This document shows, in pieces, positions 11,894 through 25,262 of a stretch of DNA of 64,000 nt. Each line of letters starts with the position of its first letter. The stretch's first letter is position 1. The translations under genes were made by a program, and so were the position numbers. Origin of the DNA: Pyrocephalus nanus (lineage: Eukaryota; Chordata; Aves; Passeriformes; Tyrannidae); contig CM076266.1 in the NCBI GenBank assembly GCA_038380795.1, positions 42,988,425 through 43,052,424 of the forward strand, read 5' to 3'. The notes under the pieces are model-generated. The model was not told where the DNA came from and did not search any database. It worked only from the letters and a program-made list of their open reading frames with translations.

Positions 11894-12495
11894 TGTGGTG
11901 GTTTTAATCTTGGCCTTCCCTGGTGACCAGTTTGTAATCAAGGAAGGGGCAGTGTTCCCAGTATTCCATATGATTTTTATGTATTTCATGGTATAAATAA
12001 GAAGGGAGGAGAGGCCTTCACTCTCTTCTCTTCTGGCGAGGTTCAGGAACAGTGGGTCCCTGCTTTGGTCTCGCTTATCTAAGGCTGAGGCCTGCAGCAT
12101 CCACTGACCTGCCACATGGAGGCTTGATGAGTGCTGGCCGTGTGTGTCAATCCTGCTTTTCTAAGGGACGTGGTGAGATTTATTTTACTAGTTATTTTAC
12201 TAATTCTCGGGTTTGATTGCGTATATCTGCTCGGTGTCCCTTTTTATTCCCTTTTATTCCTTTTCCCCTTTCCCTATCCTTTCGGGGGGTGTTTGGATTC
12301 CCTTTTGCTGTGTACATAGCATCTTAACTGTAATATACATAAAGTATATATTTTTTATATAACTAGCTTGATTTTCGGGTTCTTCAATTTGCATAATTTT
12401 TTTTCCTTTGCCCTGGGGGAAGAAGGAAGGGGGAAAGGGAGGGCTGCTACTGGGGGTTTGGGCACTTGGCAGGGAGCCAAGTCCAAACCATCACA
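11894..12495 (+). mobile_element. Solo LTR of an endogenous retrovirus (ERVL-like), 602 bp
   Basis: The element begins TGTGGTGGTTTTAATCTTGG and ends CCAAGTCCAAACCATCACA. The two ends are imperfect inverted repeats over about 19 bases. A TATAAATA box lies about 100 bases in, followed by a GC-richer leader-like stretch and then a pyrimidine-rich and a purine-rich block. Flanks read ACATA on the left and ACATG on the right, a likely 5-bp target duplication with one change, which is the length typical of ERVL and many ERV1 elements. The TGTGRTGGTTT terminus recalls passerine ERVL LTRs, so I favour ERVL. No internal viral sequence adjoins it, so it is a solo LTR. Frames at 11876-12115, 12131-12319 and 12368-12550 lie inside or across it and are not genes. 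Confidence 0.82.
11993..12000 (+). promoter_or_regulatory. LTR TATA box (TATAAATA)
   Basis: GGTATAAATAAGAAGGGAGG lies in the first quarter of the LTR, as expected for a U3 promoter. It is the clearest core-promoter motif on the plus strand of this element. No perfect AATAAA was found downstream. ACATAAAG at about 12338-12345 is the nearest alternative. Confidence 0.6.
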
Positions 12496-15020
12496 ACATG
12501 TATTTATATACATACAAGTGCACACTTCTATGAGTGGTATCTTTCAATAGTGAAATAGTCTCTGCTTTCCTAATTAAGGTATTTATACTGATAACTAAAT
12601 TTCTCCTCGAGATGGGAAGATGGGGAGTATTAGTGTATGCTTTCACCTTTTTTATAGTTTGAAATCCAGAAAAAAAATCCTTTTTGAACATTTTTAGTGT
12701 TTAGGCAATCACTACCTGTACTGCCAAGGCTTATTGAAAGCAGCTGGATGCCTGCCTCTGTCCTCCCCCTTTCTTGTAACTGCTGCCAGAACAGGTAGTC
12801 AGAAACGGAAAGTAGAGAAATATTTGAGCATCTGTGCTCTCTCTCTCACAGGAAAACATCTGTGGCTTCCATAGGAAGCACTCATTTTTTCCCATCAGCC
12901 AAGACTCTCGATACCCTTGGGTCTGGTTTTGGCACAGCAAGCTAAGTAGGATACAGTTTATGGCTTAAAACTTACGAGAGAAATCGTTCAGGCAATCCCA
13001 TCCCTGGCAGAACATTGAGAGAAATTCCCCAGGCTGCAAGCCACATATGGGTCTCTGACCTTTTATTAGCACACCATGGGAGAGGTTAACAATTGTTGAG
13101 ACTTCAGTCCTCCCTTTGACATACAAATACAACAATACTAAGTAGCCTTTCCAAGACAAGCATATTTAGGGCACAACATGCTCTTTAATCCAGGGTTCAA
13201 CATAGGGGAAAAAAAGAAAAAAAACAAAAAAACCCCTCCAACCTAAAAACTTAGAATAAGAAAAGGATATATTGCTAATACTGGAACCTAAATTGGTATT
13301 TTTTCCAGAATTCTGCCATTGTTAAAAATATAGTGATTTGTGAGGGTTTTTTAAAACCAATCTAATCATAAGATGGAAAAAAATTCTCACACCATTTTTA
13401 GCTCTCCATGTGGTCAGTTCCATGAGTAATGGAGCTAAGATTGCTCAATAGCTGGAGTGAAATAAAAAATGCATGCAATGATGTGATTTTTAAGGATGTC
13501 TGTTGTGTTTATCCAAGTACATAAATGTTGAGATATTAAAAAAAAAATTATGTTTTCAGAATTATGGATATGAGGCTTGTCAAAGAAAATACACAGAAGG
13601 CTAAATCTAAGTCTTTTTGAAATGTCTTTTTCTTCTCAGCATAACTGTAATGAATGAAACTATCTTGGGTTTTAGTAAAACAGGAATTCAAAAGTAACTC
13701 TTTTTGGGGGAAACAGCATAATTACTTGTTTTGAAGCTAAGAAGTTGTAGACTAAATGTCTTGCTCTGTGCTGCCTAATCTATGACAAAGAATGCAGACT
13801 GAATAGCCCAACATCCCAGGCTTTTACCATAACTATTCAATTACTCGTTCAGTCTTAAAGGCAAATGATTTTGACTATAGAGTCCCATAGCTTTAGTGTA
13901 GAGTATGCTGAGTGTAAAATGGGAGTGAACTAGCTCATGCTTCTGCCATCAACCTTTGCAGCTATTCTCTGAAGAGCCAATGCAAGCTGATTTCAAATGT
14001 AATAGTCCTATGACTACTTTCATGGGAAGCAGGTTCAACCCTGTCCACTGCCAGAAACTGAATTAAAAATAAAGAAACGTTATATTCTGCTTTTCATACT
14101 TCTACTAAGGTGAAAACCACATCTGAGACTGAATCAGAAAACTGTTATGCAAGGTTGGTGATTGCAAAAAAATAATTGCTAAGTTATGGTTGCTTCATGT
14201 GCTAAGCAGTCAGATCTTTATTAACCACTGTTGGGAAATTAGGCCTTAGCGAAAGTTAGTTAGAGGTGAAGAGTGCTTTTGCATTCGTTGTGAATAAACA
14301 AAAATACCCAATTGGTGGAGAGCCTGCACTGAAGAAGGATCAAGTACAGCTACACCAGAGACACATGCCGGTCTAACCATTTACACAGCAGCTTCCTTAC
14401 ATAACTGATTTCGGTGCTATATCATCCCTATAGCCATCCATTATATAATGAAAGTTTTAGTTGGAAAATGTTTCCATTACCCTGAGCACTAGCTTATCAT
14501 CTTTTCTTTTTGTATTAGTCTTTTACGTGGCAGAATATTCATCTTCTTCCCCTTCTGAGTGTTTTTTTTTTGGTTTTTCTAAGTTTTCTCAAGAATGCAC
14601 AGCACAATTGCTTCAAGCTTTCCTACAGGCCAGCTTTTCTAAACTTTTTATAATTCTTGTAGTCTACTTCATTACTCTATCCAGCTTATCTATGTTTTCC
14701 TTAAAGACTTCACCAACTTTCAGTAGGCTGGATCTACACCTGTGAGCTACATGAAATGCTTCTGTTAATATCTTCCACATCGATACTGACATCTTTTTGT
14801 ATCAGCACTGTTTGGTTGAGATATGTTTTGTTTACAAACTCCTCTAACTCTCCAGTTGGTTTTTTTTTTTTTTATGTACTCCTCCTTAATGATTATTCCT
14901 CATGGCATATTTGGTTTCTCTTAAGTCTAGTATCTTCCATTTCTATTAAATCACACATTTTCTTCAGCATTTCCAGATTTTTAAAAATCTACTACAAAAT
15001 CTTCCACTTTTCAAGAAAAG

Positions 15021-15133
15021 TTTGGGTTTTTTGTTTGTTTGTTTGTTTTGTCTGTTTTGTGAGGGGGTTTGTTTGTTTGTTTTGGTTTGGTTTTGGGTTT
15101 TTGTTTGGTTTTTTGTTTGTTTGGTTTTTTTGT
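15021..15133. repeat. (TTTG)n / T-G low-complexity tract
   Basis: About 110 bases composed almost only of T and G, with repeated TTTG and TTTTGG units, interrupted at 15051-15066. It explains the 97-aa minus frame full of Lys, Thr, Asn and Gln. Confidence 0.93.
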
Positions 15134-16893
15134 ATTTTAGAATGTTATGGTATCCATGCCTGATTTTTTTATCTAAAGTATGATTATCTCTCGTGATATA
15201 ATCATTGATTCTTCTTTCATGGCTGTCTCCTCTTCCACTCAGGTCTGTACCCTCCATAAAAAAGTTTAATTTAGACGATAGTCTCCTAGTTTTTCTACTA
15301 AAAAGTCATGTAGATCACTTGCATTAATATTTTTTCTCTAACCTAATTAAATTATACAATTACATTGGCTTGACATAATGAGTTGGAATATGAATGATTT
15401 AGCCCATTCGAATACATCTGTGGTTAATGTCAATAACAACTTCTTTCATATAATTGAAAGATGATGAGTTTTGAGAACAAATGGGAGTTCCCTCAGACAA
15501 GAATAGAAGCACATAGGAAGAGTGTGTTGAGAGCAGGGAAGAGAGACACCTACAGCCAGGAGATCTCAGCACATGTTTCTTCTCCTTGAACTTAAAAACA
15601 GTCACGGTTTACTGCCTTTGGCCTCAAAAGAGGGTTGGCCAACAGGATGGGTGTGTTCTGTCTATCTTTGACTTGGACATGTGTCTTCTATGGCAAGATT
15701 TTTCCTTTATGATATAAATGAATATTAACCGGTTTCCTTCATTCAGAGTAGGGGTGGTTTTTTTGTTGGTTGGTTTGGTTTGATTTTTTTTTTTTTAATG
15801 CTGAGAACAGCCTTCCATGTTCTCCATTTTTAATTAAAGGATTAATTTCTCCTTCTAACATGTTAGGTGTAAGAGCAGTCTTCATCCTGGGTGACTTGAT
15901 CTTCCCCGGTCTGTCTTGAATGCTGTTCCGGTGTTCGTTCACTCTACTAGAAATCCTGTCTTCTTGTCACTCAATTGTTCTATCCCTCTCTGCACATTCT
16001 TAATCCTTTCTTTCACATTTGCTGTTAGTCACAGTAGCCAGCTTTTCCCCATAATTTCTCTTCAACATCTGCAGCAAAGTTTTTCCCTTCAGTGATCTAA
16101 TGTCTGTGGGTTATAATTAAAGGCTGGGATTACTTTTTTTATTATTTTTTCCCCACACACAATGAAAAATTTTCCACTTTGGAGCTCCTAGCTAGTCAAC
16201 TTTCTCTCAAGAGGATATTTAGTGTACCAGTCAGTGGAGATCACTTTGCAGCCACCTTTGCCAGAGCTCTCCAGGCTGACAGACCACTCTTGGTTCATCA
16301 CCCTGCTGGGGTGCTTATGCACTATAGCCACACTCTGAAATGAAGGCATCCATGTAGAAACAAAGATTATTTTATGTCTGCTAATGATGGAGAGAATGGA
16401 CACTGACTTACCCAAAATTTTTCCTGCAATTTCAGTATATTATTGTTTTAAAGTGACATAAAAAATGAAAGGATTGAAGAGATTGAATTATCTCTGTAGA
16501 AGATTATCTGGGTAATGTTACACAGCCAGGTACTATACAGTCCAAATTCTGAAATATTATGTTTAACAATTTTTTTTCTGTGTTCAAACTGCATTTTTTT
16601 TCCCTGTAGCTTTAATTTTTCTGTATTTTCAAGCAAGGATGAAGGCATAAAGGAGAGCTCCCTCCTGCATACATCCTTTAAATGAATTTGCCCTAACAGG
16701 ATAAGCAGTCTGGTACACAAACTTTTCTTAAAGCCATGACCATATAAATAGCATATACCCCTACATATGCCCAGACTTTCTCACCTAGAATATTGGATTT
16801 AAAAGCATTCAATTCTTTAAGCCTAAGAGAACAATATAAATTTGATAAAATCTAAGATCTGTGCAGTGAACTATCAGTTCAAGTAAAATGAGC

Positions 16894-16913
16894 TTTTTTT
16901 TTTTTTTTTTTTT
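16894..16913. repeat. Poly-T tract (20 T)
   Basis: Uninterrupted T run. It could be the reverse of a retroposon poly-A tail, but the sequence to its right is not recognisable as a processed gene copy. Confidence 0.95.
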
Positions 16914-18786
16914 GAATGCAGGAGATTTAAGTGCTATTTACATATAAGTTAAATAATATCTGGTAAAGTGAAATACTTCCTTGCAGATGACTGGCTTACC
17001 CTCCAACTTGTGTTTGAGCTAGAAGTGATTCAGTGGGGTGTATGCAACTATGCTACAGCTGCTGACAGGCATAAAGTAAATGAGATGTTTCATCTCAGTG
17101 GGTACATTTCCTGTTTAAATGTTTAAGAAAATAAACTCAACAGCTTTAGCCAAACAGAGACATGGCTATCTCAAATATTTCATTTCTGCAGTGAACATCT
17201 ATTAATAACTCTTTCAATCTCATTTGGCCTAAGCCTGCAAAAGATTAAACTGGTATGTTTACAGATTGAGTAAATTTTGTCATCTTGTTTTGTCATCAGT
17301 TTTGTTAACTTTTCTGATAGCTTTATTTTTAACTGTTGATTGATAATATAATAATTGAGAAAATTCCCATGGCTGTTGTTTCTTGAATTTGGGGGGAAAT
17401 GGAGGCTGAAAAATTACATAACATTTGAAATAAAAAAAGTAACATTCAAAATTAAGTTCTTCAAAACTGTTGGTCTTTTAACTTGTTTTTCAGAACTGTG
17501 GTGTCATAAATGAAACTAAAGCAATATGAAAGAAACTTTAAAATACTGTTCTGCTCTAGAATGTGTAACAAAGTGTAAACTTTGCAGGTTTTATGACATT
17601 TTTAAGTGACACTGATAATTCGTAATCACTATATTTTTTAGAAATTATTTGGAAAAGAATGAAACAGACTTAGTTCAGAAGTTATTTTTAAGTGGGCATT
17701 GAACACATAAGAAGAATTTTTCTGTTTAATATGTTTTTACTTTGAGGATAACTTGAAATAGATAAACATTTTAGAATGAGCTAGAAATTTATAGATGGAA
17801 TTAGGTAACACTGTGGAAAGTATTATCAGATGTTTCAATGAAATATTTTAAGACAGATTTTGTCTCAAAGAGATGCAGAGAGTCTATATACATGTTAATG
17901 AGTACGATGTTGATACTATCTCCAGCTTGCATTAGCTCATCATGAGGTGAAGATTTAATAATTATTAACACGTTTTGGAGTTCCATTTCACATGACTGAC
18001 AGCAAAGCTTCCCACTTTAGTGGGTTTTTTTGTCTTTTGGGGAATGAGGTAAAACCTTCCTAATCCTATTGCTTAGGTTGTGGATTATTCTGTGACTCAA
18101 AAGAAAAGGTATTTCATAGGTAACAGTTCAATAGGATACATTTATCTCCATAAGTGATTTGAGAGGCTGGCTTCTCCTGAGTGAAGGACATGATGCCAGA
18201 TAAAGTGGTGAATGCACATAAGCCATTTTAGGTCTAAATATAACTGCAGTATCACTGCCTGTGTAAAAATCCCCACGTATTTAACTGAGGAATGCGACTT
18301 ACTAGCTTGTGTGCAATGCCAGGAAAGACAGAGTCAACCTAGTGCTGTGCTGAGATTTAGCAGCTTATGTGCTTGCTAGCTCAGGCATCTCTGCAGTGCA
18401 CTTGATTTCATAGTGGGGATGTGTCCAGCTGTGAAAGCAACTGAGAAATAGATATCCTTCCTCAAGATCGTTCTCTTTCCTGCATAGGTAATATAAGCCT
18501 TTTAAGGTATAGGGGCTTTTGCAGGCTATGTTTTCATGCATTACCTAGCTTTAGAGTCTCAGACCATATTTTAATAAAAGAAGGAATGTTTAAAACATTT
18601 AACAGAATAAAAGGGAGAGGTATATATCTCTTTCCTATTATTTTCTCACTATTTGTTTGTAATTAAGTATAACCAGGGAGGTATATCATAGAAACAAGAA
18701 ACCATTCTGTGAGTGAACTAATAATACTTTTTGTGGGTGTTGAAGATACTTGGCTTAATCCTGTATGGGCCAACAAGTTCTTAATC

Positions 18787-18875
18787 ACAGAATCATAGAA
18801 TAGTTAGGGTTGGAAGGGACCGCTGGAGATTATCTGGTTCCATCCTCCCTGAAATGAGCAGGAACATCAAATACA
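18787..18875 (-). mobile_element. CR1 LINE 3'-end fragment
   Basis: ACAGAATCATAGAATAG and GGTTGGAAGGGACC are the complement of the CR1 3' terminus, followed by ATCTGGTTCCATCCTCCCT and GAGCAGGAACATC. Only about 90 bp remain, with the 5' part lost. Sense is on the minus strand. Confidence 0.92.
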
Positions 18876-19174
18876 CACCTCGTTCTTGGTCAGGGGAATG
18901 CTGAATCTGTGAGACATGCTGCACTGATAATCTGAATGCATGTCATGAACCCTTATGGAGATTTTCCAGACATCCTGCTACTTTTACAGAAATCTTGGAC
19001 AAAAGCTGTGAAGCCACTTTTATCGTAGTTGTCCCTGTTCCCATGTATCCACAGTTTCTTCACCAAAGGAAAGAGAAAAATTGTCTTCCTACTTTCTTCG
19101 ACATATATTTCCAAGTATATGGGAGTCATCACACAGAGAAGGAACTGTACTGTTTCTCGGTTTCCATTTCCAGG

Positions 19175-19202
19175 GATGATGATGATGATTATTATTATTA
19201 TT
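19175..19202. repeat. (GAT)n(TTA)n trinucleotide repeat
   Basis: Five GAT units pass into TTA/ATT units. It encodes Asp and Tyr runs on the plus strand and Ile runs on the minus strand, which explains the odd overlapping frames there. Confidence 0.95.
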
Positions 19203-19849
19203 GCAAATTTTTTGCTAATGCAATCTTGTTGATCTGTGCATTGTACAAGATTAGTGATTTTTGCATCTGCTGTTAATGTCATGACATTTCTCTACAAGAC
19301 TGCTCATCTTGAAACATTGCACTGAGCCTGAAGATCCATACATTTGTTATCCAAATCCTGACTTTCAGAAATAGTCAGCCTCTTTCCCTACTTCTGAGAA
19401 AGACATTTTCTATCTCCTCTGTGTATTTCAGCACCTGTAACAGTCCTCTGTAGAGAAATGGGTAAATAATGGTATTAGTGAAAAATGCATCCTTTGGGAA
19501 CTTGAGAAATCTGAAATAGTTTTTTCAACCATTTTGTTATCAATATTAGTATTTTTTTAACTGTTGTATCGGTTAATGATATCCATCTTTACCAGGAAAG
19601 GACAGTGACATTATCCAGACACAGCCTTCTCAGACAAAGTCTAAAAATTACTCTATCATTACTATTGATAGTATGAAAAGATGTCTGGTGCCTTTGAAGA
19701 AGCCATGTACAGATTGTTGTATAAAGAATTTTAAAAGAGCCTTAATGGTGTTTGATTTGAAGTATCAGTTAAACGTTTCTCAAATCACATTGACAATTCT
19801 CAACATCACATTGTGATTTATCATATTTATCATTTATTATATCTGCCAG

Positions 19850-20190
19850 TACCAGGTCCACTTTATGATGTCAGCAGCGAACCTAATGAAGTACGTGGAT
19901 GCGCTGATCTTCCTGTGCTCTCTCCAGAGCCAGGAATACACTCGCCAGCACTCAGATGTTCAGAGAATTCAGTGTCATGAACATGCCCAATCACATGGTG
20001 GTGTACCCCAGAAAGAGCAAATTTGTTGAACAGTTGCAGGCTGTCTCTGCAGCAAAATCTGAAGTGAACATGCCTGGGCAGAATCTGACAAATGTCAGAA
20101 AATCTTTGAATGATTTAGGAAAGTATCTGAAGTGTTGTGGTTCAAATTTCTTCCCCCTCCTTAAAGCAGGAATATCTTTGGACATTTGAC
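19850..20190 (+). other. Unrecognised open, GC-richer segment
   Basis: One plus frame is open from 19956 to 20189 (77 codons, starting MFREFSVMNMPNHMVVY), and a second is open from about 19850 through 20030 with no ATG required. Composition is closer to coding DNA than the flanks. I recognise no domain, and no convincing splice-site pair or poly-A tail is visible. It could be an exon, a decayed retrocopy or chance. I do not assign a function. Confidence 0.2.
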
Positions 20191-22381
20191 TACTTTTTTA
20201 GACCAGTGTCTAAAACCTTCTAATTCTATCAAGATGAAATCTGCAAGAAGAAAGACACTGTGTCTAAGCATCTCAGATATACAAAGATGCTGTAAAAGAG
20301 AAAATGGCAGAAAACAACATTAGTGTTCAGCAACAAAGCTAACCATGCAGAAGTGGGTGCCTGAATTTAGCTAATGATTTAAAACTACTTTACAGCCTAA
20401 TAAACTTTGATTGCTCCAGTGGGAATTTCCTTTGAAGAGCAGACTCAGTCCTGCAGTCAATCCATTAGTTAAGCTATCTTTGATCTTGTGAATTTCTGTA
20501 GGCTTATTCAGAGAGAGAATATGGGCTGATATAGAAATAGAATGTATGAAAGGAAGAAATGTAAATATTTGTAAGAGGACAGAACTCTTCCAGAAGTCTA
20601 AAGGACATTCTATAAGTTATCTGTAGTTACTTTAGCAGGTAAATGTAACAACTGTTTATATTAAGACACAAAAAGTTTGCATTTCTCTTGGCTGAATATA
20701 TGGTTAAAAGAAATTCTGCTTTTAGGTCTGTTCCATATATGGCTACTGTCCACAGTAATTTTTAATTTGAAGACAGAAGTGAAACTATTGTTCTTATGTA
20801 ATATTGTTTGGGGGAGAACTTTTCTCAGTATAAAAAAAGACAAAGATATACTATTTTAATTCTCTCTTTTTATTTCAAAACTAGCTGAATTAGGAAGTTG
20901 ATATGTGAATATTTTTATCAAGGGACAAATGTTAATGGGTTTGGAGAATACAACAAGGAATGAGAATTTCTGTGACAATAATTTAGAAAGTGAAAAAAAC
21001 CCCCAGAACCAAACAACTGAGTAAAAAACCAACTGTTAGAGTGTGAGTGTTGGACAGAAAATACAAAATGCCTGCACGTAAGATTCAGGAAATATGTTTT
21101 CCTGAGGGCATTAGAAAAATACTGGTCAACTACAGTTCAGCTTGTCTGGTGGAATGCTCTTTGCTGTTTCCTGCTGCCCACACTATTGTCTTCTCAGACT
21201 TCTGGCACATATCATCTCAGCTTTCCACTGCTGACATCACCTGGTTGCACTATTCATTCACGTGGGTTAAGCCTAATAACTCCAAAATATGTAGCAGCAA
21301 TCAAAAGAAACTGAACTCCAACCTACACAGCAAGTTTCTGCTTGGTAGCCCCGTACAGCTGGCTCTGTTCAGGGTAGGCTGGTGTTACAGCAGTACAGCC
21401 AGCCAGCATTGCTGTCATGCAAGGGAAGATGTGGCCCCTTAATTTTTTATCCCGATGTTTGGGTTTTTCTTAAACCCCCATCCTCCACAACCTTGCAGCA
21501 TTATTGTTTCCTAAATACATTGTTTCCACGAGTACTGGCAATCCTGACATTGACAGGCAGTGAATCAATACTTTTTTAGAATCGTGAAGCCAAAATGGTT
21601 CTGCAGATCCAAAATGTGCAGTATGTGGTTTTCCATTTTGGATATAATAACTGCAATTTGAAATACTCTCCCACAAGCATTGATTGTCTGCTTTAGGAAA
21701 TTCACAATAGAGACTTTAATTAGGAAAGAAGAAACTACTACATCATTCCATTTAAAAAGGAAAAATTCACACAAGATTTTTTCTTTCTTTCAGTTTTGGG
21801 CCATAATTGCAATAACTGTCTTTAGCTGAGGACATTTCCTGGGGCTTAATGGCCCATGGCTTTGCTTCTTCAGGTGATCATCATCATCTCCCAACAGTCA
21901 TTAATCCCCTACAAATGCCCTGCACCTCAGTCATTAAATGTGCTTAAACGTGCTTTTTCTGAAAATGAAATACTTCTATATTTAATGCATCTTCCAGGAA
22001 TAGGAGTGATCTTTCTGAGGTGACGAATGAAAGAAATTTAGTAACATGTCAAAGAAGTACTAATTATGACAAGTGGATAAGCTCTGTTTCTGGAGATAGC
22101 ACGACAAAGAATTTTTCCACAGTAAGAGCATGTTATGTGTTAGTCATCATTTTGTGTTATGTCACGATTCACACTCATCCCAACTGCATAACAGCCAAAT
22201 CAGAAATACAGGTAGTTATTTGTAGTTAGATTTTTTCTGCAGAGTGTCTCAGTATAAAAATAAAGCATCTCACAAAACACGGATAGTGCGTGCCTGGAGC
22301 ACTATTCAGAAAAAAAGTTTCCATTCCGTAGCTGTAAAAATAGAGCTGTGCAGTTTTACAAGGTGTTTGTGATAATGCAAG

Positions 22382-22396
22382 AAAAAAAAAAAAAAA
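22382..22396. repeat. Poly-A tract (15 A)
   Basis: Simple mononucleotide run with no attached retroposed sequence that I can identify. Confidence 0.9.
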
Positions 22397-22608
22397 GTTA
22401 AATCTTTCCTACCTAAGGTCTGAAACTCTTAGAAATAAATCTTCTGGTGAGCATTTTATGTGTCTCTTACAAATAACTCCTCAAGTATAGCACCAAATGC
22501 ATCATCAGATTTTTAAACACAGTAGACTGCCTACTCTTGCTCAAGTAGAATTAAAGCCTTCAACGAAAGTAATTGAAAGGAATTTGTCTTAAGTGAATGA
22601 GAATTGGA

Positions 22609-22624
22609 TTTTTTTTTTTTTTTT
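22609..22624. repeat. Poly-T tract (16 T)
   Basis: Simple mononucleotide run in AT-rich DNA. Confidence 0.9.
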
Positions 22625-23342
22625 ATTTGAATTCTTCTTACTGATACAGTGTGTTATTTTCATCCTGTGCTACTAAGAATGCATAGCTGTCCCAGATTGT
22701 GAGAAGGATCAGACCTGATCCCATCGCATTGCCTTCACTGAGTGAAAAATTAGTACCTTTTAGGTATTTATGGTAATTTATTATTTATGTTGGACATTGT
22801 AATCTCATGTACCTCAGTGAATGATTATGTAGATGAAAACAGAAATAGAACTTTGGTCATGCATTGTTAAATGTTGAATGTTAAATGATGTTATTTGTAA
22901 AATTGGAGCTTTCTTAGTCAATATCTTTTGATTGCAGATTGACCAGAAAAAAGAATTATTATAACCTGATTTCACAATTGCTTTTCAAAATTTTCTTCAA
23001 ACAAACAAAAAATCACATGAACAAAATATCTTTCTGTATAAATGGAATTCACAGTAAAAAATTTCATTTACTTCAGTAACCAATAACAACTGCCTTAATT
23101 TTGCAATTTTTTAAGTTAGAATTATTTTTCTGTGTGAAAGTCAAAGGGTTCTTTCAGAAAATGTTAAATACAACCTGCATATGCACACACATTTTATCTT
23201 GCCCTCCTTCTTGTTTTTTTGACAGAGCTTTACCTGATTTAGACTTTACTCTGGAATTATTCCTACTCATCCTAAAGCAGTTTCCAGTAAATAAACTAGT
23301 GAAAAAAAGTTCTTACATCTCTCATTGAGTTCACTGACTTAG

Positions 23343-23370
23343 AAAAAATAAAATAAAAATAAAAATAAAA
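23343..23370. repeat. (AAAAT)n microsatellite
   Basis: Four to five AAAAT-like units between AAAAAA and TTGC. Short and imperfect at the left end. Confidence 0.88.
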
Positions 23371-24609
23371 TTGCACAGAGCCAAGGACAAGACAAAAAGT
23401 ATTGCACCTTTAAGTTGTTTCCAATCTACTTTATATCTCATCATAAATAGCAGGCTCTATTGTACCGCAGCTAGAACACTTCTTTTGCCATAGATTCCGT
23501 TTAAGGTTACTTTTGTTATTTGTACCCTATCATGTAACTTAAAGTGTCAGCATTCTTCAGACCATTTGTCAAAATTCAACAGGAATGCACATGAGAAGGC
23601 GTCAGAGAAAAAAGAAAGCTTTTTTCCGTGAATTTTTTTCTGTGAAATTTTTTCACTTTCCTTAAGTGCACTTATTAATATGCCTAGAATTTTTGTATAA
23701 TTTCTCTAATTAGGAGTTTTTTGTTTTCACCCATTCATTATATTTACAGATATGTAGAATTAAAGAAAGAAAAACAAAACACAAAAACTTATATAATGTT
23801 TCTTATTTTAAATTCTGTGTTGTAGGTCTTGTTTTCCCTCTGTGCTACATTCTGGGGAATCCAAATCATGAAGAGGATCACTTCGTTCAAAGATAAACAT
23901 CAATGAAAGAGCAGATCTATCTCTTTAATTATGGAAACAGCACTTTAGAATAACGCTCTAAGTTCCTTGGAATTAATCAGCCATGAATCTTACTGAATTG
24001 CAATCAGTTCAGTTATGATAGGAGAGGTTTGTGATTTGGTAAGAATGTTTAAAAGCTTCTTTAGAGGATGTATTGATTTTTTAAAGAAATATTTAATTTC
24101 TCTCCAATTTAAATAAAATGTTCATTCACAACATGGATTTTTTACATGCATAGGCTTGTAAATTCTTAGAAACCATGTAAAACTAATTTCATCTTTGCAG
24201 TGATTTTGTTAGTAATCATATGTGAAAAGTATTTTTCACAAGAGGAATTATTAAAATCATATTTGTTGTAACCTGGTATAAAGTGACTGACTGTCTTCCT
24301 ATTGAGGCTAAGCATAAACATATGTGAGTGTCGGTTTTTCTGTAATGATTGAATTACACCAGAATCTCCCTGTCATGCCCAATTCGGTGTTCATAACATA
24401 CAGCTACATGAGGATGAGTAGTTGAGGCAAGAAAATGATTAAAAACAGCATGATAAAATAACTCGAACTAGTATGAGTTGAAACATCTTAAATAAAATTG
24501 GCTGATGTATGTGTTGTATAATGCAGACATGCAGTTTAGGGTGAATTATTTATGGAGTACACCTGTGTTGCCAACTTTAGATACTGATCAAGCCAGAATT
24601 TACACATGG

Positions 24610-24670
24610 GTATCCCACTGACTAATGTTACTCACGTGACAAAATATTTGCAAGGATGGGCTCCTAATTT
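24610..24670. repeat. Possible relic of an old amniote repeat
   Basis: ATCCCACTGACTAATGTTAC, then TCACGTGACAAAATATTTGC and AAGGATGGGCTCCTAATTT follow the order of a dispersed turtle/archosaur sequence I recall as AGTCCCATTGA...ACTCACGTGAGTAA...TGCAGGATCGGGCCC. The match covers about 60 bases with many changes. Confidence 0.38.
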
Positions 24671-25212
24671 CTGGTAATTTCCTGCCTGAGTTATGTCCGG
24701 GGAGATGCACGTCTTGTCTTTCAGGAGCTGTTGGAAAGACGGTTTGTACTAAGATAGGAAAATTAAATGCAAATGGTAAAGGGAGTCTCCAAACAGCAGG
24801 ACTGGCAAAAATACTGGATCTAGTTTGTTTTTCTTTCCTCACACTCATCCAAAAATTTTTTTTTGGCCCCAAGCCTTTTAGAAGTGCTTAATGTCAAGTA
24901 GCTAAAAAATGGAGGCTGTCTTGCATGCTTCAAAGTAGTATTAATACCTGGTAGTAATAATACTCAAAATGAGTTTAAGTTTCTGTTGGTTTTTTTTGCC
25001 CATTTATTTTTCCTTTAAAATGTTAATGACAGCATAACAGACATCTCAGATTTAGACAGACAGCCTAATTTTAATTAACCCATATTTTCAGTCTCTAGCT
25101 GTAGATGCCACTGTCTGCATAATTGGATGTTTCCAGTGAATTTTCAGAAACACAGTAATATTATATAAATAAAATTGCTGCAATGTGTGGTATTAGTATC
25201 ATCTTAATTTTG

Positions 25213-25262
25213 TCATAGAATCATCAAAATCCTTGGGTTGAAAGGGACCTTAAAGATAGATT
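25213..25262 (-). mobile_element. CR1 LINE 3'-end fragment (about 50 bp)
   Basis: CATAGAATCATCAAAATCCT and GGGTTGAAAGGGACCTTAAA match the complement of the CR1 3' end (normally ...TTGGAAGGGACCTTAAAGATC). Similarity stops near 25262. It is very short, but the phrase is diagnostic. Confidence 0.85.

Larger units (their letters stand above)
12496..18786. other. AT-rich sequence without recognised genes
   Basis: No exon or transposon recognised apart from simple repeats. Plus-strand frames at 14461-14745 and 14756-15163 consist of T-rich, Phe/Leu/Ser-rich codons and run into the TTTG repeat, so they are composition artefacts. Minus frames at 12491-13159, 15399-15605 and 16188-16720 show no domain. 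Confidence 0.55.
18876..25212. other. Unique sequence, simple repeats, no recognised gene
   Basis: Contains the short repeats listed separately and several 60-130 codon frames with no family match, the longest being 21047-21442 (plus, 131 codons). The segment 19850-20190 is open in more than one frame and richer in GC, but I cannot assign it. Confidence 0.5.

Noticed and set aside
14461..15163. Two long adjacent plus-strand frames (94 and 135 codons)
   Set aside because: Phe/Leu/Ser/Val/Gly-rich translation of T-rich DNA running into the TTTG repeat. No start context, domain or splice signals.
21047..21442. 131-codon plus frame
   Set aside because: No recognisable family, mixed composition without coding bias, and no supporting transcript signals.
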